A stretch of 64,000 bases of DNA from Pseudomonas sp. NFR16 (lineage in GTDB: Bacteria > Pseudomonadota > Gammaproteobacteria > Pseudomonadales > Pseudomonadaceae). Below, in pieces: positions 34,947-45,288 of the stretch (positions are counted from its first letter, which is position 1; the number at the start of each line of letters is the position of its first letter). The position numbers were made by a program, and so were the translations under genes. The notes under the pieces are model-generated. The model saw only the letters and a program-made list of their open reading frames with translations. It did not search any database and was not told where the DNA came from. The stretch spans positions 248,001 through 312,000 of the forward strand of contig NZ_FNYJ01000006.1 of assembly GCF_900108875.1 (NCBI RefSeq), written 5' to 3'.

Positions 34947-36662
34947 TCACTGTCTGGGGTTCGACAGCGGTGGCGTGCGTGGCGGGATCATTCGCTTGCT
35001 GCCGAGCGCCTCGAATGCCGAGGCAAAACGCAGCAGCGCCGAGTCGTCGTAGGCGCGACCGGCGAAAGTGAGCCCGACCGGCATGCCGATGTCGGCCATC
35101 ACGCCCATCGGCACCGTGACCGTCGGCACGCCCAGGTGTCGGATTGCCAGATTGCCATTGGCGACCCAGACGCCGTTGCTCCAGGCGATGTCCGCCGATA
35201 CAGGGTCGACATCGGCATTGGCCGGGCCGACGTCGGCGACGGTGGGAAACAGCACGGCGTCCAGGCCCAAGCGCTCCATCCATTCTTCCAGATCGATGCG
35301 CCGGGTTTTCTCAAGCCCACGCAACCCATCGGGCAGCGTGTCGATCTGGTCCCACGGCGTGATGCCGCGCTCGGCCATCCTGACGTATTCGTCCATCCCC
35401 GCCGCCAGATCGCCCTCGCGGTTGGGCAGGGTGCCGGGGTCGTGAGGGAAGATCTTCGGACCGTCCACATTCACCAGCCGGTTCAGGTTCGGGTCGCCGT
35501 TGGCCTGCAGGAAATCGTCGAAGGCCCAGGCGGTCAGGTCCCACAATTCATGGTGCAGAAACGCCTTCGACACCAGACCGCGATTGAACACGGTCGGCGC
35601 GCCGGGACGATCGCCCTCGCAATTGGACACCAGCGGGAAATCCACATCGATCACTTCGGCGCCATGGGCCACCAGCGCCTTGCGCGCCTGCTCCCACAGA
35701 TCGATCACCGACGCTCGGGTGTTGATGCGTTGCCCGGTCGGGCCGCCGATGCCAGGCGCGTCTGAGGTACCCGCCTCGGGGTCGGCGTTGATGTACATGC
35801 GCGGGATGCCGAAGCGTTTGCCGGCGAGCGCTTCGCTCCCGGTGGCCAGTGCTGCGTAGGACTGAGGCCGCACGGAGGCCACTGACGGAATCGGCACCCA
35901 GGGCTGCAAGCGCCACAGGTCACCGCGTTTGTCCGGGTCTTCGGCGACCACGACATCCAGCACTTCGAGCAGGTCGGCCATGGTTCTGGCATAAGGCACC
36001 ACAACGTCCATGGTCGGTGTCAGCGGCCAGTTTCCGCGCACCGAAATCACCCCGCGCGAAGGCGTGTAGGCGCACAGACCATTGTTCGACGCTGGCCCGC
36101 GTCCGCTGGACCAGGTTTCTTCGGCCAGGCCAAATGCGCAGAAGCTGGCAGCGGTCGCCGTGCCCGCGCCGTTCGAGGAGCCGGAGGCGAACGGAGCGGT
36201 CAGGTAGTCAGCGTTATAAGGACTTTCTGCGCGACCATACACGCCACGCTGCATGCCGCCGTTGGCCATCGGCGGCATGTTGGTCTTACCCAGACAGATC
36301 GCGCCGCCGGCGCGCAGACGTTCGATGGTGAAGGCGTCACGACAGGCGAGGAGTTTCGCGAATGCCGGGCTGCCGGAGGCCGCCGTCAGCCCTTTGACCA
36401 GGTAACTGTCCTTGGCGGTATAGGGAATGCCATCGAGCGGGCCGAGGGTCTGGCCGCGGGCCCGGCGTGCGTCGCTGGCCCGGGCTTCGTTGAGCGCTTC
36501 AGGGTTGCGCACCACGACGGCATTGAGGGCGGTGGCGCTTGCCGGGCCATCGTAGGCCTCGATGCGGGCAAGGTAGGCCTGGACCAGTTCGACCGACGTG
36601 GTCTGACCCGACTCGAGTGCGGCACGCAGTTCGGCGATGGAGGCTTCGGTGACTTCGATCAT
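34947..36662 (-). CDS. Amidase signature family protein
   Basis: 571 residues. The catalytic Ser-cisSer-Lys triad is partly recognisable: Lys in YTAKDSYLV, the Ser-Ser pair in FASGSSNGAGTATA and the region EETWSSGRGPA where the nucleophile normally sits in (S/T)-X-G-S. The Gly-rich motif is altered (SNGAG for GGSS-like), so the reaction is less certain than in typical amidases. RLRAGGAICLGKTNMPPMA and the long C-terminal ADVDPVSADIAWSNG are features of a Pseudomonas amidase subgroup. ATG 36662 was chosen over an upstream GTG. It is monocistronic. Confidence 0.88.
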   Translation of the reverse strand: MIEVTEASIAELRAALESGQTTSVELVQAYLARIEAYDGPASATALNAVVVRNPEALNEARASDARRARGQTLGPLDGIPYTAKDSYLVKGLTAASGSPAFAKLLACRDAFTIERLRAGGAICLGKTNMPPMANGGMQRGVYGRAESPYNADYLTAPFASGSSNGAGTATAASFCAFGLAEETWSSGRGPASNNGLCAYTPSRGVISVRGNWPLTPTMDVVVPYARTMADLLEVLDVVVAEDPDKRGDLWRLQPWVPIPSVASVRPQSYAALATGSEALAGKRFGIPRMYINADPEAGTSDAPGIGGPTGQRINTRASVIDLWEQARKALVAHGAEVIDVDFPLVSNCEGDRPGAPTVFNRGLVSKAFLHHELWDLTAWAFDDFLQANGDPNLNRLVNVDGPKIFPHDPGTLPNREGDLAAGMDEYVRMAERGITPWDQIDTLPDGLRGLEKTRRIDLEEWMERLGLDAVLFPTVADVGPANADVDPVSADIAWSNGVWVANGNLAIRHLGVPTVTVPMGVMADIGMPVGLTFAGRAYDDSALLRFASAFEALGSKRMIPPRTPPLSNPRQ

Positions 36663-36674
36663 GCGTTCACCCAC

Positions 36675-37060
36675 GGCAGAGTGGCAGGGCGGAGGAGGGC
36701 GTCGGCCCGGGTCCCGAGGACCGGGGTGTCATGTGTCTCAAGGCGGTGTGTCATATCGCTTCCCGTTGCGCTGTGTTCGCGCCTGTGCGTGTGACCCTTG
36801 CGTGGTGCGTGCAGCAGGTCGGCAGGCTTGCTTTCAGATGGCGCCTATTATGCCTCCACCTTTCAGCTTGCGCATGGCGCGCGAGATTGCCGCGCTTCGC
36901 TATGGCAAACGGCTTACACGACAGGGAGCCAAGTCGCCCTGTACGCGCAGCCTCAAGAAGCTCAGTATTGGATCCATCGACCGAGGCGCTGGATGCGCTT
37001 CGCTGGTCACGGATGATCGACCATTTGCCCGGAAGGCTTCTGACAGGACGTTGGAATGGT
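36675..37060. other. No recognisable gene
   Basis: About 385 bp. Several open frames exist but none has a good ribosome-binding site, a recognisable domain or composition matching neighbouring genes. It may hold the promoter of the amidase gene (leftward) or eroded sequence. Confidence 0.4.
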
Positions 37061-37073
37061 GTTGATATAAAAG

Positions 37074-37095
37074 AACCCGCTCATGCGGGTTTTTT
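37074..37095 (+). terminator. Terminator-like hairpin without an assigned upstream gene
   Basis: AACCCGC-TCAT-GCGGGTT followed by TTTTT. No rightward gene is visible upstream, so it may end an unrecognised short transcript or insulate the terC leader. Confidence 0.7.
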
Positions 37096-37110
37096 ATTGC
37101 CCGCGATAAA

Positions 37111-37192
37111 GCGCCCGCGCAAAGGTAAGGGCGCTCGCCGGTCGTCTCACCTGACCGGCTCATGCTGTTTAGCGGGCGCCTTCCTTTACGCG
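37111..37192 (+). ncRNA. Structured 5' leader of the TerC gene, possible yybP-ykoY-like element
   Basis: CGCG-C-AAAGG (37116-37125) can pair with CCTTT-A-CGCG (37183-37192) to form an outer stem. Inside, GGCGC (37130-37134) pairs with GCGCC (37176-37180), and GCCGGTC / GACCGGC (37137-37159) form a perfect hairpin. GCGCCCGC (37111-37118) could instead pair with GCGGGCGC (37172-37179), giving two exclusive folds. TerC genes often have Mn2+ riboswitches of the yybP-ykoY class whose outer stem is AAAGG/CCUUU. The hallmark GGGGAGUAG loop is not seen, so the class is uncertain. Confidence 0.35.
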
Positions 37193-37212
37193 TTCGATAA
37201 GGTTTTTCGTCC

Positions 37213-37923
37213 ATGGCCTGGCTTCAAGATCCGTTCATCTGGACTGCCCTGGCACAGATCGTCCTCATCGATCTGCTGCTGGGCGGCGACAACGCAGTGA
37301 TCATCGCAATGGCATGCCGTCGCCTGCCTCGCGAGCTGCAGACCAGAGCCATCTACGGAGGCATGCTGGGGGCGGTCCTGCTGCGCATCGTCATGCTGTT
37401 TTTCGCCGTTCACCTGCTGGCGTTGCCGTTTCTGAAGCTGATCGGCGCCGCGCTGCTGTTGTGGATCGGCATCAAGCTGGCGGCCAATCAGGAGGAGGGC
37501 GAAGAACAGATCGACGGCGGCACGCAGCTGTGGACGGCGATTAAAACGGTGATCGTCGCGGACGTCGTGATGTCGCTGGACAACGTACTGGCCGTGGCCG
37601 CAGCCGGTAACGGCAATGTGTATCTGGTGGCGGCGGGGGTTGTCGTCAGTATCCCGATCATCGTCATCGGCAGCCGTTTCGTGTTGGCGGTGATGGCACG
37701 CTTCAGCTGGCTGGTGATCGCCGGCGGCGGGCTGATCGGCTGGATCGCAGGCGGTATGGCGGTCAGTGATCCTTCGCTGCAGCCTTACCTGCCCGATGCT
37801 GCGTGGCTGCACTGGGCCGCCAGCGGGATCGCCGCCGTGCTTGTGGTGTTGACCGGCATCGGCCTTGGGCGCAGAAGTCAGCGCAACGTCGAGCAGGCCA
37901 AAGGCGACCCGGAGCGCACCTGA
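37213..37923 (+). CDS. TerC family (YjbE-type) integral membrane protein
   Basis: 236 residues with about seven membrane segments. The two DNA... motifs conserved in TerC proteins are present: LLLGGDNAVIIAMACRRLP in the first half and ADVVMSLDNVLAVAAAGNG in the second. Acidic residues there are thought to bind metal (Mn2+ export to extracytoplasmic enzymes in relatives). The C-terminus is short and charged. A structured leader precedes the start codon and may control expression. Confidence 0.92.
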   Translation: MAWLQDPFIWTALAQIVLIDLLLGGDNAVIIAMACRRLPRELQTRAIYGGMLGAVLLRIVMLFFAVHLLALPFLKLIGAALLLWIGIKLAANQEEGEEQIDGGTQLWTAIKTVIVADVVMSLDNVLAVAAAGNGNVYLVAAGVVVSIPIIVIGSRFVLAVMARFSWLVIAGGGLIGWIAGGMAVSDPSLQPYLPDAAWLHWAASGIAAVLVVLTGIGLGRRSQRNVEQAKGDPERT

Positions 37924-38059
37924 TCAGCGCTCGTCGGGCCTGCCAGGCGGGAGATAGGCTGCATTAGTGTTCACGCCTGCTGCATCTGCGCCAGCGAGCC
38001 CTTGACGTACCAGACCCTACAGTGTGTATTCGGCACTCCTTCGACCATCAGGCGCTGAA

Positions 38060-38941
38060 ATGACTTTCGATCACCGTTCCCACCGTCACGTCATCGGCAT
38101 GTGGTTAATGGCCGGCGTGGCGCTGGTGTTTGCCAGTCATGACGCCATTTCCAAGACGCTGATCTTCTCGCTCCCGGTGATCTTCGTGGCCTGGGCGCGT
38201 TACCTGGTGCATTCGGCGCTGGTGACCACGGTGATTCTGCGCAGCAAGGGCGAAAAGGTGTTCCACACCCGAAGGCCATGGCTGCATTTGCTCCGGGCGG
38301 TCTGTCTGCTGGCCGACAGCCTGACTTTTCTGTTCGGCCTGACCCACGTCCCGATCGCCGAATCCACCGCGCTGGTGTTTCTCGCGCCGGCCTTCGTCAC
38401 GATCCTGTCGCCGTTTTTCTTCGGCATCAAGGCTGACCGTTTGCAATGGCTGTCGGTGGTGCTCGGGTTCATCGGCGTGCTGGTGATCATCAATCCGGCC
38501 AGCGATTCGTTTACGCTGTGGATGCTGTTTCCGCTGGCCACGGCGCTGTTTTTCGCGTTGTACCAACTGCTCACCCAACTGGCCAGTGAGACCGACAGCC
38601 CTTCGGTGTGCAGTTTTTACGTGGGTGTGTTCAGCACGCTGATCCTGAGCGTCATCGTGCCGTTTTACTGGGCGCATCCCGACTGGCTGCAAGTGGGACT
38701 GTTGCTGGTGCTGGGCGGGCTCGGCCTGTGCGCGCACTTCCTGATGGCGCAGTCCTACCGGTTTGCGTCTTCGTCGGTGCTGGCGCCGCTGGGTTACCTG
38801 CAGATCATCTTTGCGACGATCTACGGCATCCTGCTGTTCGGCAATTACCCGGTCGCCAGCTCGGTGTTCGGCATCGGCCTGATTTTCATCAGTGGCCTGC
38901 TGGTGTACGGCAGACGCCAGCCCGCGGCGGCTGCGCAGTAG
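38060..38941 (+). CDS. EamA/DMT family transporter
   Basis: 293 residues, ten hydrophobic helices, two EamA repeats. LVFASHDAISKTLIFSLPV begins the first. HVPIAESTALVFLAPAFVTI with an SPFFFG turn matches the common S-adenosylmethionine/riboflavin-type DMT pattern. The second repeat contains YRFASSSVLAPLGYLQIIFA. The start at 38060 has AGG ten bases before it; an earlier ATG at 38024 lacks a site. It is convergent with the GNAT gene. The substrate is unknown. Confidence 0.92.
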   Translation: MTFDHRSHRHVIGMWLMAGVALVFASHDAISKTLIFSLPVIFVAWARYLVHSALVTTVILRSKGEKVFHTRRPWLHLLRAVCLLADSLTFLFGLTHVPIAESTALVFLAPAFVTILSPFFFGIKADRLQWLSVVLGFIGVLVIINPASDSFTLWMLFPLATALFFALYQLLTQLASETDSPSVCSFYVGVFSTLILSVIVPFYWAHPDWLQVGLLLVLGGLGLCAHFLMAQSYRFASSSVLAPLGYLQIIFATIYGILLFGNYPVASSVFGIGLIFISGLLVYGRRQPAAAAQ

Positions 38942-38973
38942 GGGACGGGCACCCAGGCCCGGCCATACGCCGT

Positions 38974-39408
38974 TCAGGCGTTTTCGTTGCCTGGGCGGGT
39001 GAACGAATACCGGTCGATGTCGCGCCTCAGTTGCCAGCCCCGGTTATGCCAGTGGCGAGCGGCGGACTCGTTGGTCTTCAGCACATCGAGGTGGCATTTA
39101 TGCACGCCCTGTTCTTCCAGGCTGGCCAGGCAACGCCTGACCAGTGCATCGCCGATGCCCTGACGCCGAAACTGCGGGAGCACCAACAGGTGCTGCAAAT
39201 ACCCGCGTCGGCCATCGTGCCCGCACATGACGCAGCCGCAGAGGCCCGATTCGGCCTCGGCAACGAAGCTCATGCCGGGATTTCGCTGCAGATATCGCAT
39301 CGTTGCCTCGCGTGAATCCGCATCGCGCAGGGAGATGCCCGGCGTCTGGCGCATGAGGTCGATGACCTTGTCGTAGTCGTCCAGGGTCATGGTGCGGATC
39401 TTGATCAT
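38974..39408 (-). CDS. GNAT family N-acetyltransferase
   Basis: 144 residues with a single GNAT fold. The acetyl-CoA pyrophosphate loop is FRRQGIGDALVRRCL (Q/RxxGxG/A), preceded by the strand YLQHLLVLPQ. HLDVLKTNESAARHWHNRGW is the C-terminal helix-strand pair of the family. The start at 39408 (MIKIRTMT) was preferred over an ATG five codons earlier. It is divergent from katG, with 410 bp between. The acceptor is unknown. Confidence 0.9.
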   Translation of the reverse strand: MIKIRTMTLDDYDKVIDLMRQTPGISLRDADSREATMRYLQRNPGMSFVAEAESGLCGCVMCGHDGRRGYLQHLLVLPQFRRQGIGDALVRRCLASLEEQGVHKCHLDVLKTNESAARHWHNRGWQLRRDIDRYSFTRPGNENA

Positions 39409-39627
39409 TGGCGCAGCCTGCATGAAGGTCGGCGGTGCAGATTAGCAGAGTGACCGAAAACCGGTCATGACGCGTCTGGCACAGCGTCCGGCTCTGACTT
39501 GCGTTTGCTGAAAGACTCCCTCTATCACCGCTCAATGCTCTGGCTATTAGAAGTCTGGCCGAAGGCGTCTAGTCTTATGCTGCGTCGGCCGAAGTCCGAC
39601 CGGTTGGAACCTGATAAGGAGATAAGA

Positions 39628-39682
39628 ATGAGCTCAAGCTTGCTGCCGTCGTGAAACCGGGTTTCAACGATTTATTTCGTTG
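39628..39682 (+). promoter_or_regulatory. katG leader: 8-codon ORF and inverted repeats
   Basis: AAGGAG, six bases before ATG 39628, opens an eight-residue peptide (MSSSLLPS) that stops at 39654. Directly overlapping is the palindrome GAAACC-G-GGTTTC (39653-39665), then CAACGA-TTTATT-TCGTTG (39665-39682), a 6-bp hairpin. The remaining 136 bp to katG show nothing clear. A leader peptide with adjacent structure could regulate the catalase gene. Confidence 0.45.
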
Positions 39683-39818
39683 ATCCGCTGTGCTTCATGA
39701 CCGGCCTGCCCGGATGATGTGCCGGCTGGCCCGCACTCTCTGCTACTGAGTTCACCCATGGTCGTCCTGGCTGCACAGCGGCGGGCGCCAGGTGAACACG
39801 ACCAAAGGTAGACCCATC

Positions 39819-42086
<2,268 letters not shown>

Positions 42087-42213
42087 CACGGCTAGGAGGA
42101 CTCAAGCCTGGTCATCGGCCGCCATTGCATCGGCGCGCCGCTGACCGGGCTTTTTCATGGGTCACGAGTCGATCAGGTTCTGTCGAAAAGGTCGGGCTTT
42201 CCGAGGTGAAGTG

Positions 42214-42423
42214 TCAGTTCGGGTTCATCAGCTGGCTGATACATGTGCCGATGATTTTGCGGTTCTCTTCGATCGAACGCAGTGACTCTCTGACTGAAAA
42301 GGCAACCACCGAACCGTTCTGATCTTCGATCCAGTTGGCGATGCCCTGCAGGGCATCGGTGAGGGCGCTTTGATTCTTCAACATGGCGTGAAGCAATGTC
42401 GGGGTGATTTCGCTGTTTTGCAT
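42214..42423 (-). CDS. Small protein of unknown function
   Basis: 69 residues, probably helical, with no cysteine-rich or membrane segment except a hydrophobic stretch (GSVVAFSVRESL). The start at 42423 follows AAGGA by eight bases, better than the ATG six codons earlier. It is transcribed towards katG. No family is recognised. The composition (ENRKIIGTCISQLMNPN at the end) looks like a real protein rather than a shadow. Confidence 0.65.
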   Translation of the reverse strand: MQNSEITPTLLHAMLKNQSALTDALQGIANWIEDQNGSVVAFSVRESLRSIEENRKIIGTCISQLMNPN

Positions 42424-42541
42424 AACCTGGTCCTTGTGCACTGACCGAATGCGTCAGAGAAGTGAATGATGTGCTGGAACGTTGTACCCACTGCGGCCGG
42501 CGTAACGGCAAAAGGCCATGGTCTTCTATTCGAGCGTCACC

Positions 42542-42574
42542 GCTGACGGAAATTCCAACCGTTTCAGCTTTTTT
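42542..42574 (+). terminator. Orphan terminator-like hairpin
   Basis: GCTGA-CGG pairs with CCG-TT-TCAGC and is followed by six T. No rightward gene precedes it closely, so a short RNA in 42440-42570 is possible. The surrounding 42424-42890 gap has no other clear gene. Confidence 0.5.
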
Positions 42575-42767
42575 GTTGAAGTATTTCCTTCATGCCAGGC
42601 CGCGGATACGGGCGCCAATGCTCTGGGCCGCGGGTGGCCGTCAATCCGCTGAGTCGCCGTGGGCGGCGAGGGCGCAATGGCTACGTGCAAGCGCGTTTCA
42701 ACGCTGATTCAAACACGCCGACAGCTGCCCGGCGCTCATCTGATCCGTATTTTTTACTGATAGCTGA

Positions 42768-42785
42768 ATCTGTACTGAAACAGAT
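42768..42785. promoter_or_regulatory. Inverted repeat upstream of the 27-codon ORF
   Basis: ATCTGT-ACTGAA-ACAGAT is a perfect 6-bp inverted repeat with a 6-bp spacer, 106 bp before the small ORF. It looks like a regulator-binding site, but its regulator is unknown. Confidence 0.45.
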
Positions 42786-42890
42786 GCGCGCCCGACAATG
42801 AGCTCAATCCCGGCCATCTCTTCGAGCCTGACCGGAACGCTGCACCCGGCTCGAATTCTTCTGTACCGCAAACTTCGTGTAGGAGGCCCC

Positions 42891-42974
42891 ATGGCCAAGC
42901 TCGCAATTTTTCTGGTTGGTTTTCTGGCGTTGACCCTGATGATCGGTGTGCTGGCGACCATCTCCCCGACTTGA
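42891..42974 (+). CDS. 27-residue single-pass membrane protein
   Basis: AGGAGG four bases before ATG 42891 opens 27 codons whose product is almost entirely one transmembrane helix (AIFLVGFLALTLMIGVLA) with a Lys at residue 3 and an end ISPT. The strong ribosome-binding site and near-perfect helix argue for a real small protein. It resembles short YnhF-type peptides in style only. It lies 174 bp from the end of nitA, which is on the opposite strand. Confidence 0.7.
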   Translation: MAKLAIFLVGFLALTLMIGVLATISPT

Positions 42975-43147
42975 TCGGCTCGACCGAGCATGTTCGCGAA
43001 AGCGAAGGCTAAGCGGAGCCTTCCGGCCGGTTCCCGGGCACGCTCACATCCATCGGATTCGCGATGGAAAAGCAGAGAGCTGGTTAGGCCAGAGGAACGC
43101 AGCTCGGCTTCTCGCGAATGAATGCGCTGCCAGGCCGCTCATGAGCA

Positions 43148-45052
43148 TCACTCCATCTCAATGTCCAGCCGCTTCAGCCGGGACGCCAAGGTCGTGGGTT
43201 TGACCCCCAGCAGTTCTGCCGCGCCGCCCTTTCCGAACAGCTTGCCCTGCGCTGCCTTGAGCGCTGCGTGCATGTTGTTGCGCTCCAGCTCGCGCATCTT
43301 GCTTTCGGTGAGAAAGCCCTGTTGGGGCAGTGTCCCGTTGGAGCGGTTATCCAGGGTTTTCGGCTCGTCCGGCAGGTCCAGGTTCAAGTCCGCGCCGGTT
43401 GAGGTGATCAGCGCGCGCTCGATCACGTTCTGCAACTCACGAATATTGCCGGGCCAGGAGTAGTTCTGCAGCCGTTCGATATCGCTGTTGCGCAGGCGCC
43501 GCCCTGGCATGTTCAGACGTTTGCCGACCTGCTTGAGGAAGTGCGCGGCCAGCGGCGCTATGTCCATCGGGCGGTCACGCAGGGCGGGTGACTGGATCGG
43601 AAACACGTTGAGGCGAAAGTACAGATCCTCGCGAAAATGTTTCGCCGCGACTTCCTGGCGCAGATCGCGGTTAGTGGCGGCGATGATCCGCACATCCACT
43701 TTGCGCGTGCGCTCCTCGCCGACCCGTTCGAACTGACCCTCCTGCAGGACCCGCAGCAGTTTGCTTTGCAGCTCCAGCGGAATTTCGCCGATCTCATCGA
43801 GAAACAGCGTGCCGCCGTCGGCGAGTTCGAAACGGCCGACCCGGTCGCGCACCGCGCCGGTAAAGGCTCCGCGGATATGCCCGAAGAATTCGCTCTCGAA
43901 CAACTCGGTCGGAATCGCCGCGCAGTTCACCCGGATCAGCGGATGCGCGCTGCGCCGACTGGCCTGGTGTATCGCGCGGGCGATCAGCTCCTTGCCGGTC
44001 CCGGACTCACCGTTGATCAGCACGCTGGCATCGGTGGGCGCGACCACATCGATCTGTTTGATGATCTTCAGGATTGGCGCACTCTGACCGACGATTTCGC
44101 GGAAATTGTGCTCGATGTGGATTTCTTCCTGCAGGTAGGCGTTCTGCTCTTCGAGCCGGTGCTTGAGCACCTTCAGCTCTTCCAGCGCGGTCTGCAACTG
44201 GCTCTCGGTGGTGCGCCGTTCAGTGATGTCTCGAAACACCACGACGGCCCCGGCGATGCGCCCGTCGGAGATCACCGGCGTGCTGGTGAATTCCACCGGA
44301 AAGCAGCTGCCGTCGCGCCGCCAGAACACTTCCTGACGGCCTTCATGCACCACGCCGTCATGCACCGCCTTGTAGATCGGGCATTCCTCGACCGGGTAAT
44401 GGCTGCCGTCCTCATGGCTGTGATGATGGATGCGGTGGATGTTCTTGCCAAGCATGTCTTTGGGCGCCCAGCCAAGCATGCGCGCGCCGGCCGGGTTGAC
44501 GAAGGTGGCCAGGCCATCGCTGTCGATCGCATAGATGCCATCGCCCACCGAGCTGAGCAGCAACTGGTTATCGCGCTCCGATTCCTGAAACAGATTGAGA
44601 ATGTTGCGCCATTCGATCAGCCCGCCGCGCATGGTGCGTTCGGTGTGCGCCTGATCCTGCTGATACTTCTGCCGACTGGCCTCGCGCATGACCAGGATCA
44701 GTTGCGGGCTGCCTTTGATCTGCAGGGTGGTGGCCGACATTTCCAGTTCGATGCGCTCGCCGGTCTTGATGTTGCAACTCAAATCGTCGGTCCAGCCCCG
44801 GCCTTTGTCCATCACGGCCTGGGTGAAGACGATGAGATCCGCCAACTGGTGACCGAACAGCTTGCTCACCGGCAGCGCCAGCAATTCCTGGCGGGGATAG
44901 CCCAGCAGCTTGCAGGCGGCGATGTTGAGATCGCCGAAATGGTCGGAGAACGGGTCGAGGAGGGCGATGGCCTCGGCACAGTGCTCGAAGACCATGTGCC
45001 GCGACGAATAAGCGAGGTCGGCCCAGCCGATCAGCGAATCGGGCTCGTTCAT
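43148..45052 (-). CDS. nitA: Sigma54-dependent activator of the Nit1C cluster (NitA)
   Basis: 634 residues. Two PAS regions occupy about residues 15-120 and 160-280 (DGIYAIDSDGLATFVNPAGA), followed by a short coiled segment. The AAA+ domain has Walker A GESGTGKE (348-355), the sigma54-contact loop GAFTGA (395-400) and Walker B TLFLDEIG. The C-terminal Fis helix-turn-helix is GKGGAAELLGVKPTTLASRL. It is a complete enhancer-binding protein for RNA polymerase-sigma54. It is divergent from nitB, and the promoter region has a -24/-12 element with upstream dyads. In P. pseudoalcaligenes nitA activates the same cluster in response to cyanide. Confidence 0.92.
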   Translation of the reverse strand: MNEPDSLIGWADLAYSSRHMVFEHCAEAIALLDPFSDHFGDLNIAACKLLGYPRQELLALPVSKLFGHQLADLIVFTQAVMDKGRGWTDDLSCNIKTGERIELEMSATTLQIKGSPQLILVMREASRQKYQQDQAHTERTMRGGLIEWRNILNLFQESERDNQLLLSSVGDGIYAIDSDGLATFVNPAGARMLGWAPKDMLGKNIHRIHHHSHEDGSHYPVEECPIYKAVHDGVVHEGRQEVFWRRDGSCFPVEFTSTPVISDGRIAGAVVVFRDITERRTTESQLQTALEELKVLKHRLEEQNAYLQEEIHIEHNFREIVGQSAPILKIIKQIDVVAPTDASVLINGESGTGKELIARAIHQASRRSAHPLIRVNCAAIPTELFESEFFGHIRGAFTGAVRDRVGRFELADGGTLFLDEIGEIPLELQSKLLRVLQEGQFERVGEERTRKVDVRIIAATNRDLRQEVAAKHFREDLYFRLNVFPIQSPALRDRPMDIAPLAAHFLKQVGKRLNMPGRRLRNSDIERLQNYSWPGNIRELQNVIERALITSTGADLNLDLPDEPKTLDNRSNGTLPQQGFLTESKMRELERNNMHAALKAAQGKLFGKGGAAELLGVKPTTLASRLKRLDIEME

Positions 45053-45053
45053 T

Positions 45054-45107
45054 ACGAAATCTCGTGATTTGCGATTACGAATAATCGTATTTCTACGGGA
45101 ATGCGTA
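45054..45107. promoter_or_regulatory. Tandem dyads, candidate NitA enhancer sites
   Basis: ACGA-N4-TCGT occurs at 45054-45065 and again at 45077-45088 (extended TACGA-ATAA-TCGTA), with centres 23 bp apart, about two helical turns. A third related dyad, TACG-N6-CGTA, is at 45094-45107. All lie 100-155 bp upstream of the -24 element, the normal distance for sigma54 activators. Confidence 0.65.
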
Positions 45108-45207
45108 ATTTCCTGAAAGCATCAGAAACGCCCCGGAATACCGGATCAGATGGCGATTTTGAGGAATATCAGGCAGTTACGCCTACGCTGCACATCCATT
45201 TATTTTC

Positions 45208-45223
45208 TGGCACGGCGTTCGCT
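45208..45223 (+). promoter_or_regulatory. -24/-12 (sigma54) promoter of nitBCDEFGH
   Basis: TGGCAC-N7-CGCT places GG and GC ten bases apart as required; the -12 element reads TCGC rather than TTGC. Transcription should start near 45234, 55 bp before nitB. Confidence 0.75.
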
Positions 45224-45288
45224 CTGGTCCTTGTGTCACCCGGTGATCGACCCGACACCGAAAACACCTGAACCAACGGAGCGACGAC

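Noticed and set aside
36637..37300. Several open frames in the gap before the TerC gene
   Set aside because: No initiation signal, no family resemblance, inconsistent with neighbouring codon use.
42462..42707. 81-codon rightward frame in the katG-nitA gap
   Set aside because: Crosses a terminator-like hairpin, has no start signal and a low-complexity Arg-rich product.
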